From VRUE01 sp047519745 (GTDB lineage: Bacteria > Actinomycetota > Thermoleophilia > Solirubrobacterales > 70-9), in assembly GCA_047519745.1 (NCBI GenBank), contig JAPVSJ010000109.1, forward strand, positions 9,328 to 73,327: DNA of 64,000 bases, written 5' to 3'. Positions 6,280 to 13,973 of the stretch are shown here, piece after piece. Position numbers and translations under genes: made by a program. Position 1 is the stretch's first letter. Each line of letters opens with the position of its first letter. The notes under the pieces were generated by a model that saw nothing but the letters and a program-made list of their open reading frames with translations, ran no database searches and was not told the origin of the DNA.

Positions 6280-6900
6280 ATGTCCTTTGTCTCCAGTCGG
6301 ATCACCTCCAGAGCCGAGCGCTCTGCGCTGATCCGCGGCGCCCTCTCGGTCGCGCGCCGCGCCCATGCCGGCCAGTTCCGCCAGACCGGTTGCGACGAGA
6401 TCGCCTTCATCGAGCACCTGCTCGCCGTCGGCGAGCTGCTGGCGGAGCAGAACTACCCGGACGAGGTGCTCGCCGCCGGCCTGCTGCACGACATCGCCGA
6501 GCACGCCGAGGTCGAGCCCGACTCGCTGCGCGGCCGCTTCGGCGACGAGGTCGTCGCGCTTGTCGAAGCCTTGACCGAAGACGCGACGATCCCCGACTAC
6601 GAGGAGCGCAAGAAGGAGCATCGTGAGCGAGTCGCCGCGGCCGGGCCGGACGCGCAGGCGATCTTCGCCGCCGACAAGGCCGCCAACGTCGCGGTCCTGC
6701 GCGACGCCTACGAGATCCTCGGCGAGGGGGTCGACGAGGACCTGCCGGTCTCGCTCGACGTCAAGATCCTCGTCTGGGAGTTCGACCTCGAAATGCTCTT
6801 CTCGAATTCGTCCGACGCCGCCCTGGTCGAAAGGTTTGCCGATGAGATGGTCGGGCTCTGGGGCCAGCGCGCCGATGGCGAGGAGGCCTCCTTATGTTGA
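6280..6900 (+). CDS. HD-domain phosphohydrolase, (p)ppGpp-hydrolase-like
   Basis: 206 residues. Residues ~20-140 match the HD metal-dependent phosphohydrolase fold: RRAHAGQFR, then FIEHLLAVGELL, then GLLHDIAEH (HD pair at 70-71) and AADKAANVAVL (late Asp). This layout resembles the hydrolase half of RelA/SpoT (small alarmone hydrolases), but no synthetase or regulatory domain follows, and guanosine tetraphosphate as substrate is only a guess. The last 50 residues are an amphipathic helical tail. A stable inverted repeat follows in the 6901-6983 gap. Confidence 0.75.
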   Translation: MSFVSSRITSRAERSALIRGALSVARRAHAGQFRQTGCDEIAFIEHLLAVGELLAEQNYPDEVLAAGLLHDIAEHAEVEPDSLRGRFGDEVVALVEALTEDATIPDYEERKKEHRERVAAAGPDAQAIFAADKAANVAVLRDAYEILGEGVDEDLPVSLDVKILVWEFDLEMLFSNSSDAALVERFADEMVGLWGQRADGEEASLC

Positions 6901-6983
6901 GCGGTCCGCCTCCTGGCGTGCGAGCCTGACCCGCTGCCGCAGCGGCAGGACCCTTCAGAGCGGGACGAACATAAGATCGAGGC

Positions 6984-7655
6984 GTGGGACAGCTCGCCGT
7001 CATTCTCGGCAGCGGCGCCGCCGGGCCTGGCGGGGCTGAGGTCGCCGCGGTCGCCGAGCGGCACGCGGTCGTGCTGCAGCGCCACGGGCCCGCCGACGCC
7101 TACGTCCTTCCCCACCGGGTCGACCACGAGGCCAACCTGCGCTCCCTCGCCGCGGCCGGCTGCGACCGGGTGCTGGCGATCTGCTCGGTCGGCTCGCTCG
7201 ACGCCGGCCTCGGCGTCGGCAGCCTCGTCTGTCCGCACGACTTCATCGCCCTGCAGGTGACCGTCACCAGCTTCGAGGACCCGCGCGGCCACGCGACGCC
7301 CGGCTTCGACCAGGACTGGCGCGGCGAGGTCCTCGCCGCCTGGGAGGCCGGCGGCGCCGGGCCGCTGCGCGACGGCGGCGTCTACTGGCAGACCAGCGGC
7401 CCGCGCTTCGAGACGCCGGCCGAGATCGGCCTGATCGCCGCCCATGCCGACGTGGTCGGGATGACGCTGGCGTCGGAGTGCGTCCTGGCCGGCGAGCTGG
7501 GGCTGCGCTACGCGGCGGTCTGCGTGGTCGACAACCTGGCCAACGGGATCGAGGCGCAGCCTTTGTCCCCGACCGAGCTAGAGGGCCACCGCGAGCGCAA
7601 CGCGACGCGCCTGCGCGACGAGCTCGCCGCCGTCCTGCCGAAGCTGGTCGGATGA
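6984..7655 (+). CDS. Purine-nucleoside / methylthioadenosine phosphorylase family
   Basis: 223 residues from GTG 6984; TAAGAT at 6973-6978 is so close that the mRNA may be leaderless. The fold signature is clear: AVILGSG at the N terminus, SGPRFETPAEI at 138-148 and VGMTLASE at 158-165, the purine- and ribose-binding segments of trimeric PNP/MTAP enzymes. These cleave MTA or purine nucleosides with phosphate. The next gene is an MTA/SAH-type deaminase, which supports a methionine/purine salvage role. The protein is ~40 residues shorter than usual PNPs, mainly at the N terminus. Confidence 0.8.
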   Translation: MGQLAVILGSGAAGPGGAEVAAVAERHAVVLQRHGPADAYVLPHRVDHEANLRSLAAAGCDRVLAICSVGSLDAGLGVGSLVCPHDFIALQVTVTSFEDPRGHATPGFDQDWRGEVLAAWEAGGAGPLRDGGVYWQTSGPRFETPAEIGLIAAHADVVGMTLASECVLAGELGLRYAAVCVVDNLANGIEAQPLSPTELEGHRERNATRLRDELAAVLPKLVG

Positions 7656-7703
7656 CCGCTGCCGACTTTTTAGGTCCTATGGCCCCCACAAAGTCGACAG
7701 CGG
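7656..7703 (+). promoter_or_regulatory. Intergenic hairpin in the salvage operon
   Basis: CCGCTG-C-CGACTTT (7656-7669) pairs with AAAGTCG-A-CAGCGG (7690-7703), a 13-bp stem with one mismatch and a 20-nt loop. It starts at the stop codon of the phosphorylase and ends ten bases before the deaminase ATG at 7714. It could stabilise the upstream message or tune deaminase translation; there is no U-tract for intrinsic termination. Confidence 0.5.
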
Positions 7704-7713
7704 CGGCTTGGCT

Positions 7714-8970
7714 ATGAGCACGCTGGCGGTTACGGGCGCCTCTCTCGACGGCGAGACCGTCGGGCTGCGCTGCGAGGGCGGGACGATCGCGGCGATTGGG
7801 CCCGAGGTCGTCGCCGAGCCGGGCGACGAGACGATCGACGCCGGTGGGATGCCGCTCGTCCCCACCCTGGTCAACGGCCACACCCACGCGGCGATGACGC
7901 TGTTTCGCGGCTACGGCGGCGACCTGCCGTTGATGCGCTGGCTGGAGGAGAAGGTCTGGCCGGTCGAGGCGAAGCTCGAGGCCGAGGACGTCTACTGGGG
8001 CGCGCGGCTTGCCTGCGCCGAGATGATCCGCACCGGCACCGGCCGCCTCTGGGACATGTACTGGCAGCCCGAGGCGACTGCGCGGGCCGTGGAGGATGCC
8101 GGGCTGCGGGCGACGATCGGCGGGCCGCTCTTCGACGCCGACGGCCGCACGACGGAGACGCAGGCCCGGGTGAGCGCCGAGCTCGAAGCGCTGGCTGAGC
8201 GCGGGCCGGCGATCGAAGCAGCCCTCGCCCCACACTCGATCTACACGGTCAGCGAAGGGCTGCTGCGCTGGGCCGGGGAGCAGGCGGCCGAGCGTGGGCT
8301 CGCGATCCAGATCCACCTCTCCGAGACCGAGCGGGAGGTGGCCGAGTGCCTCGCCGCGCATGGCGAACGGCCGGCGGCTTATCTCGACCGGCTGGGCCTG
8401 CTCGGCGAGCGCACCGTGCTCGCCCACGGCGTCTGGCTCGACTGGGCGGAGCTGGAGCTGATCGCCGCCCGCGGCGCCACCGTCGTCGCCAACCCCGTCG
8501 CCAACATGAAGCTGGCGGTCGGCGGGTTCCTGCCCTACCCGGCGGCGCGCCAAGCGGGGGTCGCGGTTGGGCTCGGCACCGACGGCGCCGGCTCCAACGA
8601 CTCGCTCGACCTGCTCTCCGACCTCAAGGTCTTCGCCCTGACCCAGCGCCACGCCGCGGGCGACGCGACCGTCGTGCCGGCGGACGAGGCGCTCGCGATC
8701 GCCACGGGCGCCCGCGCGCCGCTGCTCGGCGGCGGTGCCGAGCCGCTCAGCGTCGGCGCGCCCGCCGACTTCCTGCTGCTGCGCGGCGACTCGCCCGAGC
8801 TCGGCATCGGCGACCTCGCCTCCGACCTCGTCTACGCGGCAAGCGGCTCGGTCGTCGACACGACCGTCGTCGCCGGCCGCGTGCTGATGCGCGGTGGCGA
8901 GGTCGAGGAGGTCGAGGAGATCGTCGCTCGGGCTGCCAAGCGCGCCGGTCGGCTAGGAATCAGTCGGTGA
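7714..8970 (+). CDS. Amidohydrolase, MTA/SAH deaminase-like
   Basis: 418 residues from ATG 7714 (an in-frame TTG lies at 7708). Metal-dependent amidohydrolase hallmarks are all present: NGHTHAAMTLFRG (HxH at 56/58), LAPHSIYTVSE, IHLSETEREV, VLAHGVWLD and GLGTDGAGSNDSLDLL (metal Asp). The HLSET and TDGxxSN motifs place it with 5-methylthioadenosine / S-adenosylhomocysteine deaminases and chlorohydrolase-like relatives. The reaction would be hydrolytic deamination of the adenine ring. It follows a purine phosphorylase, fitting nucleoside salvage, and its stop overlaps the start of the permease (GTGA). Confidence 0.88.
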   Translation: MSTLAVTGASLDGETVGLRCEGGTIAAIGPEVVAEPGDETIDAGGMPLVPTLVNGHTHAAMTLFRGYGGDLPLMRWLEEKVWPVEAKLEAEDVYWGARLACAEMIRTGTGRLWDMYWQPEATARAVEDAGLRATIGGPLFDADGRTTETQARVSAELEALAERGPAIEAALAPHSIYTVSEGLLRWAGEQAAERGLAIQIHLSETEREVAECLAAHGERPAAYLDRLGLLGERTVLAHGVWLDWAELELIAARGATVVANPVANMKLAVGGFLPYPAARQAGVAVGLGTDGAGSNDSLDLLSDLKVFALTQRHAAGDATVVPADEALAIATGARAPLLGGGAEPLSVGAPADFLLLRGDSPELGIGDLASDLVYAASGSVVDTTVVAGRVLMRGGEVEEVEEIVARAAKRAGRLGISR

Positions 8971-10052
8971 CGGACGTCCTCAGCACGATCGGCGAAGGGT
9001 TCGAACAGGCCTTCCTGATGGCCTATGAGGTCTGGTGGGCGCTGGTGCTCGGCTTCGCGATCTCGGCGGTCGTGCAGACCCTGGTCCCGGCCGAGCGGAT
9101 CCAGGCGAGCCTCGCGGGGCGCGGGCCGAGGCCGGTGGCGCTGGCGACCGGGCTCGGCGCCGCCTCGTCCTCCTGCTCCTACGCGGCGATCGCGATCGCC
9201 AAGTCGCTGCTGCAGAAGGGCGCCTCGGCGACGACGGCGCTCGCCTTCCAGTTCGCCTCGACCAACCTGGTCTGGGAGCTGGGGCTGGTGCTCTGGGTCC
9301 TGCTCGGCTGGCAGTTCACCCTGGCCGAGTACGTCGGCGGGATCGTCCTGATCGTGCTGATGGCGGCGCTACTGCGCCTCTTCGTCTCGCCGCGGCTGGA
9401 AGAGCAGGCGCGCAGGCACGCCCAAGAGGCCCAGGAGGGACACGTGCACGACCACGGCTGCCACGGGGAGCATGGCGGCGAGCCGGACAGGTGGACGGCG
9501 GTCGCGCTCGCCTTCCGCGCCGACTGGTCGATGCTGTGGAAGGAGATCACGGTCGGCTTCCTGCTCGCCGGCTTCATCGGCCTGCTCGGCGACAACTTCT
9601 TCAACTTCCTCTTCGTCACCGACGCGCCGCCCGTGGTGCGCACGATCGAGAACGTCCTGGTCGGGCCGCTGATCGCGATCCTCAGCTTCGTCTGCTCGAT
9701 CGGCAACGTGCCCCTGGCGGCGGTGCTCTGGTCGGGCGGGATCAGCTTCGCCGGCGTGATCGCCTTCATCTTCGCCGACCTGATCGTGCTGACGATCGTC
9801 GCCGCCTACCGCAAGTACTACGGCACCGCCTTCGCCCTGCGGATCACGGCGCTGATGTTCGTCACGATCGTGCTCGCGGCGCTGGTCGTCGACCTCGTCT
9901 TCGGCCTCGCCGGGCTGGTCCCGACCGGCCCCCGCCCGACCCGCGCCGACGTCTTCGGTTCGATCAAGGTCGACTACAAGCTCTTCCTCAACCTGCTCGG
10001 CCTGGCGATCTTCGCCGCCCTGATGTGGAGAACTCGACGCGGCCCGGTATAG
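8967..10052 (+). CDS. ArsP/DUF318-family permease
   Basis: 361 residues from GTG 8967, overlapping the deaminase stop. Two four-to-five-helix bundles flank a cytoplasmic loop. Each half carries the family's small-residue helix: GLGAASSSCSYAAIAIAKSL in the first and ILSFVCSIGNVPLAAVLW in the second, with conserved Cys. The loop HVHDHGCHGEHGG is rich in His and Cys and could bind metal. Known members export trivalent organoarsenicals or are uncharacterised. The link to a nucleoside deaminase is odd, so the substrate may not be arsenic. The frame ends just before a strong hairpin. Confidence 0.85.
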   Translation: MTDVLSTIGEGFEQAFLMAYEVWWALVLGFAISAVVQTLVPAERIQASLAGRGPRPVALATGLGAASSSCSYAAIAIAKSLLQKGASATTALAFQFASTNLVWELGLVLWVLLGWQFTLAEYVGGIVLIVLMAALLRLFVSPRLEEQARRHAQEAQEGHVHDHGCHGEHGGEPDRWTAVALAFRADWSMLWKEITVGFLLAGFIGLLGDNFFNFLFVTDAPPVVRTIENVLVGPLIAILSFVCSIGNVPLAAVLWSGGISFAGVIAFIFADLIVLTIVAAYRKYYGTAFALRITALMFVTIVLAALVVDLVFGLAGLVPTGPRPTRADVFGSIKVDYKLFLNLLGLAIFAALMWRTRRGPV

Positions 10053-10066
10053 GTCGGCCCACCATT

Positions 10067-10109
10067 GCGTTCGTCCTTTGTACGGCTATGCGCCACAAAG
10101 GACGAACGC
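10067..10109. terminator. Bidirectional terminator-like hairpin
   Basis: GCGTTCGTCCTTTGT (10067-10081) and ACAAAGGACGAACGC (10095-10109) form a perfect 15-bp stem with a 13-nt loop. It lies in the 62-nt gap between convergent genes (permease stop 10052, MFS stop 10115). There is no strong U-tract on either side, so it may act as an RNA-stability barrier or with Rho. Confidence 0.65.
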
Positions 10110-10114
10110 GCTCG

Positions 10115-11353
10115 TCATCGGGCGGCGGTCGCCCCACGCTGGGGCGCTCGGGCCAGGCGACCCAGGGTGACGTGGGCCGCCCAGGCAGCGGATAAGCCGG
10201 CGATCGCCGCCAGCAGCAGCGCCACCCTTGGGTCGTAGGCCTCGCATAGCCAGCCGGCCAGCGGGCCGCCGATCGGGGTCGAGCCGAGGAAGACGACCGA
10301 GTAGAGCGCCATCACCCGGCCCCGCATCGCCGGCTCGACGGCGAGCTGCAGGGTCGAGTTGATGCTCGCGGCAAAGGTCACAGCGGCGGCGCCGAGCAGG
10401 GCGAGCACCGGGATCTCGAAGGCCAGCGCCGGCATCGCCGCCGCGAGCAGGGCGGAGACGCCGAAGCCGAGCGCCGCGGCGGCGATCAGGCGCGGGCCGG
10501 TGCGCGCGCGGGCTCCGGTGACGAGCGCGCCGGCGACCGAGCCGGCGCCCATCGCCGAGACCAGCACCGCGTAGGTGCCGGCGCCGCAGTCGAAGCTGAA
10601 GCGGGCGAGCAGCGGCAGCACCACCTGGAAGTTGAAGCCGAAGGTGCCGACCAGCGCCATCAGCGCCAGCGGCACCGCCAGCGCCGGCGTCCGCCTGACG
10701 TAGCGCAGGCCGGCGCGGATCGCTCCCGGCTCGCGGCCGCCGGCCGGGGCCGAGCGCAGCTTCGCCGGATCCATGCTCCAGAGGGCGAGGATCATCGCGG
10801 CGAAGGTGAGCGCGTTGACGCCGAAGCAGAGCCCGACGCCGAATCCCGCGATCAGCAGCCCGCCGATCGCCGGACCGACGATCCGCGCCGACTGGACGAT
10901 GACGCTGTTGAGGCTGACCGCGTTGACGACCCGGTCCGGCCCGACCATCTCGATCACGAAGCTCTGCCGGGTCGGGTTGTCGACCGCGTTGACGGCGCCC
11001 ATCGCGAGCACCGCGAGGTAGACCATCCACGGCGCGACGACCCCGGCCTCGGTCACCGCGAAGAGGCCGATCGCGGGCAGCGCCATCAGCGCCTGGGTCA
11101 CGATCAGCAGACGCCGCTTGGGGAAGCGGTCGGCGAGGAGTCCGCCCCAGGCGCCGAACAGCAGCATCGGCAGGAACTGCAGGGCGGTGGTCAGGCCGAC
11201 GGCGACACCGCTGCCGGTGAGGCTGAGGACCAGCCAGACCGCCGCGACCGTCTGCATCCAGTTGCCCGACAGCGAGACGACCTGTCCGGCGAAGTAGCGC
11301 CGGTAGTTGGGAACGGTGAGGGAGTGGAAGCTGCGCCGCACCGCGGCGCTCAA
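10115..11353 (-). CDS. MFS transporter (MFS_3 / EntS-like)
   Basis: 412 residues from TTG 11353, which overlaps the MarR stop (TTGA). Twelve hydrophobic helices are visible. The N terminus FHSLTVPNYRRYFAGQVVSL, then GNWMQTVAAVWLVL, and the loop GAWGGLLADRFPKRRLL (motif A) are typical of the MFS_3 group, which exports siderophores, macrolides or other drugs. A late GALVTGARARTGPRLI repeats motif A in the second half. A coupled MarR gene upstream suggests ligand-induced efflux. The upstream frame extension is an antisense artefact of marR and was not used. Confidence 0.9.
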   Translation of the reverse strand: MSAAVRRSFHSLTVPNYRRYFAGQVVSLSGNWMQTVAAVWLVLSLTGSGVAVGLTTALQFLPMLLFGAWGGLLADRFPKRRLLIVTQALMALPAIGLFAVTEAGVVAPWMVYLAVLAMGAVNAVDNPTRQSFVIEMVGPDRVVNAVSLNSVIVQSARIVGPAIGGLLIAGFGVGLCFGVNALTFAAMILALWSMDPAKLRSAPAGGREPGAIRAGLRYVRRTPALAVPLALMALVGTFGFNFQVVLPLLARFSFDCGAGTYAVLVSAMGAGSVAGALVTGARARTGPRLIAAAALGFGVSALLAAAMPALAFEIPVLALLGAAAVTFAASINSTLQLAVEPAMRGRVMALYSVVFLGSTPIGGPLAGWLCEAYDPRVALLLAAIAGLSAAWAAHVTLGRLARAPQRGATAAR

Positions 11354-11802
11354 CGCGGTTCCTCCAGGATCCCCTCGAGGATCTCCGCCGCCCGCTCCAG
11401 CGTCTCGACGTCGCCGGGCGGCAGGTCGCGCATGCGGCGCGCAAGGTAGGCGTTCTTGCGGCGGCGCAGGCGGCGCAGGCGCTCGCGCCCCGCCGCGGTG
11501 ATGCTGACCAGGGCGCTGCGCCCGTCCTCGGGGTCGGGCGCCCTCTCGACCAGGCCGGCTTCGCTGAGCACGCGCAGCGTCCGCGTCGCCGTCGGCCGCT
11601 TCACCCGCTCGATCTCTGCCAGCTCGCTGGGCGTGAGCGGCCCGTGGCGCTCGACCGTCGCCAGCGCCGCCGCCGAGGTCGGCGTCAGCTCCCCCACCGC
11701 CCCCGCCGCCTCCTGGCGCAAGCGCCGCGAGGTCCGCACGATCGCCATCCGCAGGCGAGCGGCGGAATCGGTGAGGGTTGTGTCGCAAGCCGCCAAAGTC
11801 AT
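11350..11802 (-). CDS. MarR-family transcriptional regulator
   Basis: 150 residues from ATG 11802. The winged helix is clear: LTPTSAAALATVERHGPLTP, SELAEIERVKRPTATRTLRV, then the wing APDPEDGRSALVSITAAGRE. Flanking N- and C-terminal helices give the MarR dimer. It precedes and overlaps an MFS exporter, the classic arrangement in which a phenolic or drug ligand releases the repressor. An inverted repeat upstream (11835-11852) is the likely autoregulatory operator. Confidence 0.92.
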   Translation of the reverse strand: MTLAACDTTLTDSAARLRMAIVRTSRRLRQEAAGAVGELTPTSAAALATVERHGPLTPSELAEIERVKRPTATRTLRVLSEAGLVERAPDPEDGRSALVSITAAGRERLRRLRRRKNAYLARRMRDLPPGDVETLERAAEILEGILEEPR

Positions 11803-11834
11803 TAGCCTCAGTAATTAGTCTAGCAAACTACCTA

Positions 11835-11852
11835 TTTGAAACGACTTTCAAA
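11835..11852. promoter_or_regulatory. Probable MarR operator
   Basis: TTTGAAA-CGAC-TTTCAAA is a perfect 7+7 inverted repeat, 33 nt upstream of the marR ATG in an AT-rich patch (11803-11860) that stands out from the GC-rich surroundings. MarR proteins usually bind 16-20-bp AT-rich palindromes over their own promoter. Confidence 0.6.
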
Positions 11853-11927
11853 CAGAACTGCCAAATGTCTGTGCCAATTTGGCCCACCTCGGTTTCTTGC
11901 CGGATTTCGCTGCTAGCGTCGGCGGCA

Positions 11928-12015
11928 GGAGGGCGAAGGGGATGGGTGTCTCCAGACGTTTGAGACTCGTCTGTCCGAACAACCATCGGATCCGGTTCGA
12001 GTCCGGCGCCCTCCG
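11928..12015 (+). tRNA. Candidate allo-tRNA (8/4 fold), anticodon read as GAG
   Basis: The 88-nt segment folds as follows: acceptor GGAGGGCG (11928-11935) with CGCCCTCC (12007-12014), 8 bp; D arm GGGGA-TGGGTG-TCTCC; A26; anticodon arm GACGT-TTGAGAC-TCGTC with a T-T pair at 31-39; variable arm TCCGA-ACAACCA-TCGGA; T arm CCGG-TTCGAGT-CCGG, only 4 bp; discriminator G12015. No CCA is encoded. An 8-bp acceptor with a 4-bp T stem, a long D stem, a long variable arm and G73 are the features of bacterial allo-tRNAs, mostly predicted to be serylated. The anticodon reads Leu codons CUY. A -10-like TAGCGT lies at 11914-11919. A degenerate tRNA-Ser is the alternative. Confidence 0.65.
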
Positions 12016-12067
12016 CATATGGCTCGCTGGAGTAGGTCGAGAGCTTGGGACGGTGCGTGCTAGCCTT

Positions 12068-12128
12068 GGAGCACGGGTCTCAATCGTCTGCGGGGTGGTA
12101 CCCCGCTTCGCCAGACTCGACTCGCTCC
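12068..12128 (+). other. Possible structured RNA downstream of the allo-tRNA
   Basis: Nested pairings are visible: GGAGC (12068-12072) with GCTCC (12124-12128), GTCTG (12086-12090) with CAGAC (12112-12116), and GCGGGGT (12090-12096) with ACCCCGC (12100-12106), which shares a base with the second stem. There is no T-loop signature, so it is not a tRNA. TGCTAGCCT (12058-12066) just upstream resembles TGCTAGCGT before the allo-tRNA. It may be a trailer, a small RNA or chance pairing in GC-rich DNA. No ORF was found in 12016-12240. Confidence 0.25.
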
Positions 12129-12161
12129 GGCGGGTCTTGTCGTTCTCGATGGTTAATCGGA

Positions 12162-12185
12162 AGTCAGGGCCATCCGGCCCTGACT
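12162..12185. terminator. Perfect 10-bp hairpin between RNA locus and operon end
   Basis: AGTCAGGGCC-ATCC-GGCCCTGACT is a perfect stem with a 4-nt loop, 56 nt past the stop of the minus-strand operon (12241) and downstream of the plus-strand RNA locus. It can serve both strands. The plus-strand tail GCTTGGTGG is only weakly U-rich. Confidence 0.6.
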
Positions 12186-12240
12186 GCTTGGTGGTACCTA
12201 TGTCAGCAGCCAGGTGTGGTGATCCCCGGCTTACGACCGA

Positions 12241-12867
12241 TCAATGAGCGGCCGCTAACAGCGCCAGGACCACGTACAGGTACATGCAGAGGCTAGCGAA
12301 GGCCGCGAAGGGAGCCCAGGGAGCGACGACTTTGGCGCTGTGGCTGACCCCGGTGCTGAGGTTGTGGCAGCGCCAGGCGCGGGCGGTGTGATCGGGGTAG
12401 AGACGACCGAAAAGCTCAACCGAGTCACCCGCCGCAAGGGGGAGCATCGAGGGAGCAGTGGGGTAGCGACAGGGAACCACGCCGCGCCGGGTCACCACCA
12501 TCAGCAGGCTGTGCTTGACCACCACCTGACGCTGGCTGACCCGGTATTCGACGAAGCCGGCCCAGCCACTTTTCACCAGTTCGGCCCACAGCGGCGGCCC
12601 ACTCTTCGACGCACGCCGACCGCCGAACAGTCCCGAGGTCAGCATGCCCATCGCTTCCCGCCTTGGGGTCGAGATCGCCTTGAAGAGAGTCCGTACCGCG
12701 ATCACCGCGAGCACGCCGAGCGCGACCGAGAAGATCGCCAGGACCCCGATCGACCCGGCCCACCATGGAACGTCACCCTTGGCCGGCGGGGTCGCCGCGA
12801 TCGACCTGATCCGCCCCGCCACCGTTGGGCCTTCGGTCGGCGGAGGTGGAGGAGGTGGAGAGCTCAT
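12241..12867 (-). CDS. Small two-segment membrane protein, operon gene 10
   Basis: 208 residues from ATG 12867 (ATGA overlap with the serine hydrolase). It begins with a Pro-rich tail (MSSPPPPPPP), has one membrane segment at ~36-62 (GVLAIFSVALGVLAVIAVR) and a second at ~182-205 (FASLCMYLYVVLALLAA). Between them lies a ~110-residue soluble domain with beta-like strands (WAGFVEYRVSQRQVVVKH, SVELFGRLYPD). I recognise no family. As the last gene of the ten-gene operon, with the preceding genes also membrane-anchored, it probably belongs to the envelope arm of that system. Confidence 0.75.
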   Translation of the reverse strand: MSSPPPPPPPTEGPTVAGRIRSIAATPPAKGDVPWWAGSIGVLAIFSVALGVLAVIAVRTLFKAISTPRREAMGMLTSGLFGGRRASKSGPPLWAELVKSGWAGFVEYRVSQRQVVVKHSLLMVVTRRGVVPCRYPTAPSMLPLAAGDSVELFGRLYPDHTARAWRCHNLSTGVSHSAKVVAPWAPFAAFASLCMYLYVVLALLAAAH

Positions 12868-13973
12868 TTCTGCGACCGCCGCAGCGATTCCATCACCAGC
12901 TCAACCGCATGCGGGGCCGCGGTCCGCCCGGGATCGTCGCTGGGCGGCTGGACATCCGGGTGGAAGGCGACGGCGACCGCCAAGGGGCCGCTGGCCAGAT
13001 CGACCACCGCGAACTGGCCGGCCAGAAAGTCACCGTCCAGGGAGCCTCCCCAGCCCGCCTTGTAAGCAGGGTTCAGCCCGGCGAAGGCCTCTCCCGCGCC
13101 CCAGTCGAGCGGGGCCGTCAGTTCGCCCGGCGCAACCTCGCGACTCACCGCTTTGGGAAGGCGCATCTCGGCGAGGACTCGATTCGAAATCGCCTTTCCG
13201 TAGACCCCGGCGGCAAGCGCCCGGGCGAAGCGAACCGCGTCGCCGATTCGCCATTCCGAGGTGCCAAGCAGCACTCCCGGCGCGAGCGGGTCGGCGATTT
13301 CATGCTGGCTTTCCAGGTATTCGAGGCAGCTCGATTCGGGGGGCTCGACTTCCTCGCTGACCTTGGCCCGGCCCCCGGCGGCACGCAGCACTTCCGCAAC
13401 CGCCCGCCGAGCCCCCGCCGGACCAGCCCCAGTCGCCTGCTGAAGTTCGAGCACCACGCGGCGCTGCCGACAGTTCTCCGAACGGGTGATCGCCCCTTCC
13501 AGCGCGCTCTGCACCTCCGGCGTCAGGGTGTTCCCGGGCACCCCACCCCAACCCTCGGCGCGCAGGAGGCCGACCATGACGACGGCCTTGCTCATGCTCC
13601 ACATCCGCATCCAACGCTTGCCGCCGTCTGGCCGGGAGGTAACGATCACGGGGTCTCGCCAGCTGGTGAACGTCGCCGCCGCCTCGACCGAGCCCCCAAG
13701 CGCGGCGGCCTGCTTGACGCCGCGCCTCAGCGCCGCAGCGATCTCAGGGCGATCGCTCTCCGGCGCTTTCCTGAGCGAGGTCGTTACGGCAGCGCCGAGC
13801 ACAACGAGCCTCATGTCATGGCTCTGGCTGGCCGCGATCAGGCACATGACCACGGCGATGAGCGCGGTCATGGAGGCAGCGGCGATGCGCCGCTGCCTCC
13901 TGAGCCGCGTCGAGGCTCGGCGCGACCTCGTCAACAGGTCGTCCCAAGCAGCTCGTCGTAGCGCGGTTTCCAA
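12864..13973 (-). CDS. Membrane-anchored SxxK serine hydrolase (beta-lactamase/PBP fold), operon gene 9
   Basis: 369 residues. An N-terminal anchor at ~30-49 (IAAASMTALIAVVMCLIA) puts the rest outside the membrane. WSMSKAVV at 125-132 gives the SxxK active-site motif (Ser126, Lys129), and KAGWGGSLDG near residue 305 fits the later K-[TS]-G strand with an altered residue. These place it with class A-like beta-lactamases / D,D-peptidases, which form acyl-enzymes with peptidoglycan or beta-lactams. I cannot tell enzyme from sensor; the altered KTG suggests weak or regulatory activity. It overlaps its upstream neighbour by 43 nt. Confidence 0.75.
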   Translation of the reverse strand: METALRRAAWDDLLTRSRRASTRLRRQRRIAAASMTALIAVVMCLIAASQSHDMRLVVLGAAVTTSLRKAPESDRPEIAAALRRGVKQAAALGGSVEAAATFTSWRDPVIVTSRPDGGKRWMRMWSMSKAVVMVGLLRAEGWGGVPGNTLTPEVQSALEGAITRSENCRQRRVVLELQQATGAGPAGARRAVAEVLRAAGGRAKVSEEVEPPESSCLEYLESQHEIADPLAPGVLLGTSEWRIGDAVRFARALAAGVYGKAISNRVLAEMRLPKAVSREVAPGELTAPLDWGAGEAFAGLNPAYKAGWGGSLDGDFLAGQFAVVDLASGPLAVAVAFHPDVQPPSDDPGRTAAPHAVELVMESLRRSQK

